DNA of 6,577 nt. Source: an uncultured Ruminococcus sp. (GTDB taxonomy: Bacteria; Bacillota; Clostridia; Oscillospirales; Ruminococcaceae). Below the pieces are notes generated by a model. It did no database searches and was not told the DNA's origin. It was given only the letters and a program-made list of their open reading frames with translations. Within the stretch, counting starts at the first letter, position 1. Each line of letters starts with the position of its first letter. A program made the translations under genes and the position numbers. Of the stretch, positions 1 through 5,711 are shown in pieces. The DNA is taken from the NCBI GenBank assembly GCA_947177375.1, contig CAMWUF010000064.1:1-6577 (forward strand), written 5' to 3'.

Positions 1-18
1 ATGAAAAAAAGATTTTAA
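1..18 (+). other. Possible 3' end of an upstream reading frame
   Basis: The first 18 bases read ATG AAA AAA AGA TTT TAA in frame 1, so a reading frame entering from outside the window could stop here, 23 bp before the first exporter gene. A basic MKKRF-like tail is plausible for a protein C-terminus, and exporter pairs of this type are often preceded by a small regulator gene, but no family can be recognised from five codons. The stop may be fortuitous in AT-rich non-coding DNA. The frame of the next gene is also open back to the window edge. Confidence 0.2.
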
Positions 19-23
19 TATTT

Positions 24-31
24 AAGGGGGA
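24..31 (+). promoter_or_regulatory. Ribosome binding site of the first exporter gene
   Basis: AAGGGGGA lies 11 bases before the ATG at 42. The core is G-rich rather than the AGGAG used by the other genes in the window. It supports 42 as the start even though the frame stays open upstream to the window edge. Confidence 0.6.
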
Positions 32-41
32 AAATTTTTTT

Positions 42-1754
42 ATGCAAAAATTATTTCGATTTTTAAAGCCCTATAAGCTAGAATTAATTCTAGGTCCTCT
101 GTTTAAATTACTAGAGGCGATTTTTGAATTACTAGTGCCGATTGTCATGGCGAAAATTATTGATAATGGAATTAGTCAAAATAATACTAGCTATATTGGC
201 AAAATGTGTGCATTAATTGTAGTATTAGGCATTTGTGGCATGTGCTTTGCCATTACATGTCAGTATCTGGCAGCAAAATGTGCATTTCATTATGGAGCAG
301 ATTTAAGAAAAGCATTATATCAGCATATTAATCGCTTGTCTTGTACGGAATTAGATAAATTAGGTACTTCTACGCTAATTAACAGAATTACAAATGATGT
401 TACTGCTTCACAATCTGGTGTCAATATGTTTATCAGACTTGCATCAAGAGCGCCATTTTTAATTATTGGTGCAATTGTCATGGTATTTATCATAGATGCA
501 AAATTATCTCTGATTTTTCTTGCAATTGCACCTATTGTGGGGCTTTTATTATATTTTGTTATGAGCAGAACGATTCCGTTGTATACAAAAAATCAAAAAA
601 AATTAGATAATATCGCCCGACATACTGGAGAAAATCTGGAAGGTGTTCGTGTAATCAGAGCATTTTCCCGTCAAAAACAAGAAGTAAAAGCTTTTGCTGA
701 TGAATGTGCAGATTTAGAAAAAAGCATGTTGACAGTAGGAAAAATTTCTGCTGTATTGAATCCGTTAACTTTTATTGTAATTAATCTGGGCATAGTAGCT
801 GTGCTATGGTTTGGTGGTGTACATGTGAATACAGGCAGATTAACACAAGGTGATTTGACAGCATTTGCAAATTACATGACACAGATTTTATTAGCTATGA
901 TTGCATTTGCAAATCTGGTTGTTATCTTAACAAAAGCACAAGCTTCTTCCATTCGTGTCGCACAAGTATTAGAAACAGTGCCTACTATGCAAGACGGTTC
1001 AGAATTGCCCGATAGTGCAAATTCAGAAATTGCAATTAAATTTAATCATGTTAATTTTTCTTATACAGGAGCTGGTGATAATATATTAGAAAATATTAAT
1101 TTTGAAATTAAAAAAGGGCAGACTTTAGGAATTATTGGCGGTACAGGTTCAGGAAAATCAACGCTTGCAGGGCTAATTTACAGAAGTTATGATGTCACAC
1201 AGGGTGAAATAGAAGTATTTGGAAAAAATATTAAAAATTACCAATTAAAAGCATTGAATAAAAAAATCGGCTTAGTGCCTCAAAAAGCTGTATTATTCAC
1301 AGGGACAATTGCAGAAAATTTAAAATGGGCTGATGAGAATATTTCAGAATCAGATATGCAAAATGCTTTAGAAATTGCACAGGCTTCTGAATTTGTCAAT
1401 CAATTGCAATATGGGTTAAATACGCATTTGGTACAAGGTGGCAGAAATCTTTCTGGCGGTCAAAAACAAAGATTGACAATTGCAAGAGCTTTAGCCAATA
1501 CACCAGAAATTTTAATTTTAGATGACAGTATGAGTGCATTAGATTATGCAACAGATGCGAAATTGCGGACAGCTTTAAAAGAACAATGCAAAAATATGAC
1601 AAAAGTGATTATTTCACAGCGTGCGACTTCGCTTATGCATGCAGATTTAATTTTAGTATTAGATGACGGGAAATGTGTTGGCAAAGGGACTCATGATGAA
1701 TTATTAAATACTTGTGAAGTATATCAGGAAATTTATCATTCACAAATGCAGTAA
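42..1754 (+). CDS. ABC exporter half-transporter, degenerate-site subunit
   Basis: This 570-residue protein is an ATP-binding cassette exporter subunit: an N-terminal six-helix membrane domain (helices near 14-38, 52-77, 137-152, 155-173, 238-260 and 272-296) fused to an ATPase domain from about residue 330. In the ATPase domain I see the A-loop Tyr341, Walker A G366-T374 with Lys372, the Q-loop Gln414, a canonical LSGGQ signature at 470-474 and Walker B at 490-495. The Walker B is followed by Asp495 where catalytic Glu is usual, and the switch position is Gln526 (SQR) instead of His. This is the degenerate-site subunit pattern of heterodimeric exporters (TM287, BmrC, LmrC). The partner is the next gene, 11 bp downstream. 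The length is normal for the family. Five cysteines (56, 65, 68, 73, 80) cluster around helix 2. The substrate cannot be read from sequence; drug or lipid/peptide export is typical of the family. Confidence 0.95.
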   Translation: MQKLFRFLKPYKLELILGPLFKLLEAIFELLVPIVMAKIIDNGISQNNTSYIGKMCALIVVLGICGMCFAITCQYLAAKCAFHYGADLRKALYQHINRLSCTELDKLGTSTLINRITNDVTASQSGVNMFIRLASRAPFLIIGAIVMVFIIDAKLSLIFLAIAPIVGLLLYFVMSRTIPLYTKNQKKLDNIARHTGENLEGVRVIRAFSRQKQEVKAFADECADLEKSMLTVGKISAVLNPLTFIVINLGIVAVLWFGGVHVNTGRLTQGDLTAFANYMTQILLAMIAFANLVVILTKAQASSIRVAQVLETVPTMQDGSELPDSANSEIAIKFNHVNFSYTGAGDNILENINFEIKKGQTLGIIGGTGSGKSTLAGLIYRSYDVTQGEIEVFGKNIKNYQLKALNKKIGLVPQKAVLFTGTIAENLKWADENISESDMQNALEIAQASEFVNQLQYGLNTHLVQGGRNLSGGQKQRLTIARALANTPEILILDDSMSALDYATDAKLRTALKEQCKNMTKVIISQRATSLMHADLILVLDDGKCVGKGTHDELLNTCEVYQEIYHSQMQ

Positions 1755-1759
1755 GGAGA
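1753..1759 (+). promoter_or_regulatory. Ribosome binding site of the second exporter gene
   Basis: AAGGAGA begins inside the stop codon of the first exporter gene and ends 6 bases before the ATG at 1766. It fixes that start and leaves no room for a separate promoter, so the two subunits are expected to be co-transcribed and made together. Confidence 0.75.
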
Positions 1760-1765
1760 TTAGTT

Positions 1766-3502
1766 ATGAAGATTATTTTCAGAATTTTAAAATATTGCAA
1801 GCCTTATCTGGTATATTTTATCTTAACAATTATTTTTACATTAATAGGAATTTCTTTGTCTTTAGTTGCACCAATTTTAATTGGCAGAGCGATAGATTTC
1901 GCTGTTTCAGAGGGCAATGTAAATTTTGCAGAACTTGGAAAAATTGCGATGATATTAGCAATTACTGTTCTAATCAGTGGCATTTTTCAATGGTTGGAGA
2001 GTTTATTTATTAATAAACTTGCATTTGGAACAGTAAAAAATCTGCGTTCTGAATTAACAGCAAAATTAGAAGAATTGCCAATTTCTTATATTGACAGCAA
2101 TCAAAGAGGGGATATGATTGCAAGAGTGATTTCTGATATTGAAATTCTATCTGACGGCTTGTTACAGGGCTTTGCACAGTTATTTACAGGCATTGTCACT
2201 ATTTTAGGTGTATTAATTTTAATGCTGAGGATTAATAGTAAAATTGCATTAATCGTTGTGATTATGACACCTATTTCTTTACTGGTTGCTACGAAAATTA
2301 CAAAATTATCTCATGATGCTTTTCAGAAACAATCTGCATTGCGTGGCAATATTGGAGCATTGACTGAAGAACTTGTCGGCAATCAAAAACTTGTCAAAGC
2401 ATTTGCTTATGAAGACCGTGCAGAACAAAGATTTTTTGCGATTAATCAGGAATTAAGCCAGGCAGGATTAAAAGCAACATTTTTTGCGTCTATCAGTAAT
2501 CCAGCAACCAGATTTGTGAATAATTTAATTTATGCCGTAGTCGGAACAGTTGGTGCATTAGGTGCAGTTGGTGCGTTGCCTTGGATTGGTGTTATGACTG
2601 TTGGAGAATTAGCAACTTTTCTGACATATGCAAATCAATATACAAAGCCATTTAATGAAATTTCAGGTGTGTTTGCGGAATTGCAAAATGCAATTTCCTG
2701 TGCGAAAAGAGTATTTGAAATACTTGATACACCGTCAGAGCCAGATGATTCTAATTGTGAAATATTAAATTCTTGTCATGGTGACTTGCAAATGAATCAT
2801 ATTGCATTTTCTTATACAGAAGATAAAAAATTAATTCAGGATTTTAGTATGCATGCCCACACAGGACAGAAAATTGCCATTGTTGGCAAAACAGGCTGTG
2901 GTAAGTCGACTATTATTAATTTATTATTAAGATTTTATGAGATTCAAAAAGGTGAAATTTTACTGGACGGCAAGTCAACTAAAAATTTAACTCGTGATAG
3001 TTTAAGAAAACAATTTGGCATGGTATTACAAGAAACATGGATTTTCACAGGAACAGTTGCGGAAAATATTGCCTATGGTAAGCCAAATGCTACTCGTGAA
3101 GAAATTGAACAAGCTGGACGTTCTGCTCATGCACATGGTTTTATTAAACGTTTGCCAGATGGCTATGATACTGTTATTTCTGATAATTCAGGCTTATCAC
3201 AGGGACAAAAGCAATTATTATGTATTGCCAGAATTATGCTGACAAATCCGCCTATGTTAATTTTAGATGAAGCGACCAGCAGCATTGATTTAAGAACAGA
3301 ACACAGAATTCAAAGAGCTTTTGAAACATTAATGCAAGGTAAAACAAGTTTTATTATTGCACATAGATTATCTACCATTCGCAGTGCGGACTGGATTCTT
3401 GTTATGCAGGACGGCAATATTATGGAACAGGGCAATCATGATATGCTGATGCAACAAGGCGGTTATTATGCAAGTTTATATCAAAGTCAATTTGCAGGAT
3501 AA
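1766..3502 (+). CDS. ABC exporter half-transporter, catalytic-site subunit
   Basis: This 578-residue ABC exporter subunit partners the preceding gene. The membrane domain has helices near 14-40, 59-82, 133-154, 158-177, 249-272 and 279-305. The ATPase domain carries the A-loop Tyr350, Walker A G374-T382 with Lys380, Q-loop Gln422, Walker B 497-501 followed by catalytic Glu502 (LDEATSSID), and switch His533 (AHRLST). Its signature is LSQGQ at 477-481, with Gln replacing the first Gly of LSGGQ, and the segment before it (ISDNSG) departs from the usual VGERG. In the predicted heterodimer this deviant signature faces the degenerate Walker A/B of the first subunit. The good site is built from this subunit's Glu502/His533 and the partner's LSGGQ. 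The SQGQKQ wording matches the TM288/BmrD/YheH-like class. The protein sits in the cytoplasmic membrane. The substrate is unknown. Confidence 0.95.
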   Translation: MKIIFRILKYCKPYLVYFILTIIFTLIGISLSLVAPILIGRAIDFAVSEGNVNFAELGKIAMILAITVLISGIFQWLESLFINKLAFGTVKNLRSELTAKLEELPISYIDSNQRGDMIARVISDIEILSDGLLQGFAQLFTGIVTILGVLILMLRINSKIALIVVIMTPISLLVATKITKLSHDAFQKQSALRGNIGALTEELVGNQKLVKAFAYEDRAEQRFFAINQELSQAGLKATFFASISNPATRFVNNLIYAVVGTVGALGAVGALPWIGVMTVGELATFLTYANQYTKPFNEISGVFAELQNAISCAKRVFEILDTPSEPDDSNCEILNSCHGDLQMNHIAFSYTEDKKLIQDFSMHAHTGQKIAIVGKTGCGKSTIINLLLRFYEIQKGEILLDGKSTKNLTRDSLRKQFGMVLQETWIFTGTVAENIAYGKPNATREEIEQAGRSAHAHGFIKRLPDGYDTVISDNSGLSQGQKQLLCIARIMLTNPPMLILDEATSSIDLRTEHRIQRAFETLMQGKTSFIIAHRLSTIRSADWILVMQDGNIMEQGNHDMLMQQGGYYASLYQSQFAG

Positions 3503-3504
3503 AA

Positions 3505-3539
3505 AAATAAATTCTTGCTATTGCAATTAGAATTTATTT
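3505..3539. terminator. AT-rich inverted repeat; weak terminator or operator
   Basis: AAATAAATTCT (3505-3515) and AGAATTTATTT (3529-3539) are perfect 11-bp inverted repeats around a 13-base loop. Inside the loop, TGC (3516-3518) can pair with GCA (3523-3525), extending the stem past a three-base bulge. It begins three bases after the exporter stop codon, where a terminator would be expected. However, the stem has very few G:C pairs and no clean T-run follows on the + strand. The A7 run at 3501-3507 would give a T7 tail only for transcription from the other strand, where no gene is seen. Because the promoter of the next operon overlaps it, the dyad may instead bind a regulator. Confidence 0.5.
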
Positions 3540-3549
3540 GTGATATAAT
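3521..3549 (+). promoter_or_regulatory. Extended -10 sigma-A type promoter
   Basis: TTGCAA at 3521-3526 matches four of six bases of the -35 consensus. A 17-bp spacer follows, then a perfect TATAAT at 3544-3549 preceded by the extended -10 TG at 3541-3542. Transcription would begin near 3555-3557 and give a leader of about 40 bases before the TTG start at 3597. This is the only convincing promoter seen in the gap and would serve the four-gene unit that ends with proBA. The -35 sits in the loop, and part of the spacer in the right arm, of the inverted repeat at 3505-3539. Confidence 0.7.
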
Positions 3550-3582
3550 AATAGCATAAATAAAAAATAAATCATAAAAATT

Positions 3583-3587
3583 AGGAG
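3583..3587 (+). promoter_or_regulatory. Ribosome binding site deciding a TTG start
   Basis: AGGAG ends nine bases before TTG at 3597. No ATG or GTG in the same frame lies at a suitable distance, so this site is the main reason to accept the non-ATG start of the small membrane protein. Confidence 0.65.
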
Positions 3588-3596
3588 CTGATAATT

Positions 3597-3926
3597 TTGG
3601 AAAAAACAGAAGTCATTAATAGTTTGTTTCCGATTCAAACAGGATTGCATGTATTTTTAGCGTTGTTGTCAATTTTAATATTTGGAATGCAGTTTATTCG
3701 TTATAAAAAAAAGCATTATCTTGTATTAACAATAGCGTTTCCGTGTACATTGTTGCCGTATATCGCACAGGATAATACGACATTATTTTATGGTGTTGGT
3801 GTATTTGAATTTATTGCATTGTTTGTAGCTTTGATACTCTCACTTACAATAGATAAAGACAAAAAATCTAAAAATTCAGAGACACAAGAAGAAACAAAAC
3901 AGGCAAATGAACAGGAGGAAATTTGA
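3597..3926 (+). CDS. Small three-helix membrane protein, unknown function
   Basis: I do not recognise this 109-residue protein. It has three hydrophobic segments (about 16-34, 41-57 and 64-85) and a highly charged C-terminal tail (86-109) rich in Lys, Glu and Gln. The basic RYKKK loop (35-39) between helices 1 and 2 and the KDKKSK start of the tail suggest, by the positive-inside rule, an outside N-terminus and a cytoplasmic tail. Helix 2 contains Pro49 and Pro54, and helix 3 a buried Glu71. No signal peptidase site is evident. The start is TTG, supported by AGGAG nine bases upstream. The gene is first in its transcription unit, directly after a strong promoter, and its stop overlaps the next start by one base (TGATG), implying translational coupling with the dehydrogenase. 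That it is a real gene is supported by the ribosome binding site, coupling and membrane topology; any function would be a guess. Confidence 0.8.
   Translation: MEKTEVINSLFPIQTGLHVFLALLSILIFGMQFIRYKKKHYLVLTIAFPCTLLPYIAQDNTTLFYGVGVFEFIALFVALILSLTIDKDKKSKNSETQEETKQANEQEEI
3913..3918 (+). promoter_or_regulatory. Ribosome binding site selecting ATG 3926
   Basis: AGGAGG lies inside the end of the small membrane protein gene, seven bases before ATG at 3926 but only four before the in-frame TTG at 3923. The spacing favours the ATG. Confidence 0.75.
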
Positions 3927-4882
3927 TGAAAATAGTCATTCCTGACGGAGATACACTTGCATTGCCTGATATGCGAAAGCAAATTGAACATGAATTTTCA
4001 AGATTTGGTCAAGTGATTTGTAACGGGACAACAAAGCCCGAAGAAGTTGCAGAAAAAATTGCAGATGCAGATATTGTGCTATGTAATAAAACGCCGATTA
4101 CCAGAGAAGTCATAGAAAAATGTAAGAATTTGAAATATATTGGCTTATTTGCAACAGGTTATAATAATATTGATATACAATCAGCAACAGAAAAAAATAT
4201 TACAGTCTGCAATGCTGGAGAATATTCGACTTATGGAGTTGTTCAGCATACATTTGCGTTGTTGTTGGATTTGGCAGGCAATATGCCAAAATATCATAAT
4301 GCTGTTAAATCAGGCGAATGGGAACGAAGTCCAGTATTTTCTTATTTTCCCTATCCAGTACATGAATTATATGGTAAAATATTTGGCATTATTGGCTATG
4401 GCAGTATTGGCAAACGTGTTGCAAAAGTCGCTGAAGCTTTTGGTATGCAAGTGATTATAAACACAAGAACGATTCCAGAAAATTGTGAATATCAATTTGT
4501 TTCACAAGAAGAAATTTTTAAACATGCTGATATTATTAGCATTCATTGTCCATTGACTGAACAAACGGAAAATTTAATTTGTCAAAAAACACTTGCTCTC
4601 ATGAAGCCGACAGCATATTTAATTAATACGGCTAGGGGTGGGATTGTCTGCGAACAGGATTTAGCTAATGCGTTAAATCAAGATAAATTAGCAGGTGCTG
4701 GTGTTGATGTTCTGGCACAAGAGCCAATGTCTCCAGATACGCCATTAAAAACTGCAAAAAATTGCCTGATAACGCCCCATATTGCGTGGTCTGCGGTTGA
4801 AACTCGGGATAGATTAATTAAAATCGTTGTAAATAATTTAGAATGTTATTTAAATGGCAAGCCCGTGAATCAAGTAAATTGA
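3926..4882 (+). CDS. D-2-hydroxyacid dehydrogenase, glycerate/hydroxypyruvate reductase type
   Basis: This 318-residue cytosolic oxidoreductase interconverts a 2-oxoacid and a D-2-hydroxyacid using NAD(P)H. The split catalytic domain (about 1-100 and 285-318) surrounds a Rossmann domain with GYGSIG at 157-162. The catalytic set is complete: Arg237 in NTARGG, Glu266 in AQEP and His285 in TPHIAW. The TPHIAW wording and the following ETRDRL resemble glycerate dehydrogenase/hydroxypyruvate reductases more than SerA (usually TPHLGAST), and there is no C-terminal ACT domain, so phosphoglycerate dehydrogenase is unlikely. At the end of the second Rossmann strand I read Asn179-Thr180-Arg181 where NAD enzymes usually carry Asp, which hints at NADPH use. 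ATG 3926 is preferred to TTG 3923 because of its ribosome binding site. The gene overlaps the upstream stop by one base and lies 14 bp before proB. The family call is firm; the substrate is not. Confidence 0.9.
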   Translation: MKIVIPDGDTLALPDMRKQIEHEFSRFGQVICNGTTKPEEVAEKIADADIVLCNKTPITREVIEKCKNLKYIGLFATGYNNIDIQSATEKNITVCNAGEYSTYGVVQHTFALLLDLAGNMPKYHNAVKSGEWERSPVFSYFPYPVHELYGKIFGIIGYGSIGKRVAKVAEAFGMQVIINTRTIPENCEYQFVSQEEIFKHADIISIHCPLTEQTENLICQKTLALMKPTAYLINTARGGIVCEQDLANALNQDKLAGAGVDVLAQEPMSPDTPLKTAKNCLITPHIAWSAVETRDRLIKIVVNNLECYLNGKPVNQVN

Positions 4883-4887
4883 AAGGA
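4882..4887 (+). promoter_or_regulatory. Ribosome binding site of proB
   Basis: AAAGGA begins at the last base of the dehydrogenase stop and ends nine bases before ATG 4897. This selects 4897 over an in-frame ATG at 4843 that lies inside the dehydrogenase gene. Confidence 0.7.
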
Positions 4888-4896
4888 TTGGAATCT

Positions 4897-5694
4897 ATGA
4901 TAAATTTAAAAGATAAAAAAAGAATTGTGATTAAATTAGGGACTTCTACGCTAGCACATAAAACAGGAAAATTAAATATTCGCCGTATGACGAATTTAAC
5001 ACGGGTACTTGCGGATTTGCGAAATGCAGGACATGAAATTATTTTAGTTTCTTCTGGTGCAGTGGGTCTTGGTGTCGGAAAATTAAATCTGAAAGAACGT
5101 CCCAAAGATACTCCAACGAAACAAGCAGCGGCAGCAGTTGGACAATGCGAATTAATGCATGTGTATGATGAAATGTTTTCTAAATATAGTGTGACAGTTG
5201 CACAAATTTTATTGACGAAAACAATTATTAGTACGCCAGATAGAGTAGACAATGTGAGAAATGCTGTTGATACACTCACAGCAATGGGTGTTGTGCCAAT
5301 TGTCAATGAAAATGATACCGTTGCAATTGATGAATTAGAGCTTGAAATAGGTGAAAATGATTCGTTATCTGCAATTGTTGCGTCAATCGTTGGTGCAGAA
5401 GTATTAATTATTTTGTCAGATATTGATGGTTTATATTCAGAAGACCCGCATAAAAATCAAAATGCAGAAATGATTTCTGTTGTGAGTCAAATTGATGATA
5501 GTATAGAACATCTTGCTGGCGGTGCAGGAAGTAATTTAGGTTCAGGCGGTATGGCAACTAAAATTACAGCTGCAAAAATTGCAACAACTGCTGGCGTAGA
5601 TATGGTTATTATGAATGGCAGAAATCCCGAAGATTTATATAGATTATTTGACGGCGAACAGATTGGAACTTATTTTCCAGCTGTGAAATCATGA
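4897..5694 (+). CDS. proB: Glutamate 5-kinase, short form without PUA domain
   Basis: ProB phosphorylates the gamma-carboxyl of glutamate with ATP, the first committed step of proline synthesis, in the cytoplasm. The 265 residues form one amino acid kinase domain. Visible motifs are Lys13 in IKLGTSTL, SSGAVGLG at 52-59, NENDTVA at 137-143, GENDSLSA at 152-159 (Glu where GDND is the more familiar form), LSDIDGLYSEDP at 173-184 and GSGGMATK at 215-222 with Lys222. The protein ends about 100 residues short of the E. coli enzyme because the C-terminal PUA domain is absent; such short forms are known in several Firmicutes. The reading frame ends cleanly, so this is not a truncation. Proline feedback is expected to act on the kinase domain itself. 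The start at 4897 follows an AAAGGA site. proA follows after 17 bp, and the unstable glutamyl phosphate is the substrate of ProA. Confidence 0.96.
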   Translation: MINLKDKKRIVIKLGTSTLAHKTGKLNIRRMTNLTRVLADLRNAGHEIILVSSGAVGLGVGKLNLKERPKDTPTKQAAAAVGQCELMHVYDEMFSKYSVTVAQILLTKTIISTPDRVDNVRNAVDTLTAMGVVPIVNENDTVAIDELELEIGENDSLSAIVASIVGAEVLIILSDIDGLYSEDPHKNQNAEMISVVSQIDDSIEHLAGGAGSNLGSGGMATKITAAKIATTAGVDMVIMNGRNPEDLYRLFDGEQIGTYFPAVKS

Positions 5695-5700
5695 AAGGAG
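5694..5700 (+). promoter_or_regulatory. Ribosome binding site of proA
   Basis: AAAGGAG begins at the last base of the proB stop and ends 11 bases before ATG 5712. The spacing is slightly long but far better than the 20 bases to the next in-frame ATG at 5721. Confidence 0.7.
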
Positions 5701-5711
5701 ATATTTTTATT

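Noticed and set aside
729..734. TTGACA hexamers inside the exporter genes (for example at 729 and near 2090) as internal promoters
   Set aside because: No good TATAAT-like box lies 16-18 bp downstream of them; they are codons in AT-rich coding DNA.
1714..2013. A 99-codon + strand frame across the exporter gene junction
   Set aside because: It overlaps two well-supported ABC genes in another frame, and its product is a low-complexity string without recognisable domains.
3923..3925. TTG one codon before the dehydrogenase ATG
   Set aside because: It is only four bases from AGGAGG, whereas ATG 3926 has a normal seven-base spacing and gives the typical MKI start.
3788..3991. A 67-codon - strand frame opposite the small membrane protein
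   Set aside because: It is antisense to a gene with its own promoter, ribosome binding site and coupling to the next gene; no ribosome binding site or family support was seen for the antisense frame.
4843..4896. Upstream in-frame ATG for proB at 4843
   Set aside because: It would overlap the dehydrogenase by 40 bases and add 18 residues absent from ProB proteins; AAAGGA points to 4897.
4942..4953. A 12-base identity (ACTTCTACGCTA) between proB and the first exporter gene at 366-377
   Set aside because: Both encode part of LGTSTL by chance; the flanks differ and there is no other repeat structure.
4818..5306. A 162-codon open frame on the - strand
   Set aside because: It lies antisense to the dehydrogenase end and proB, resembles no protein family I know, and the + strand gene has all expected ProB motifs.
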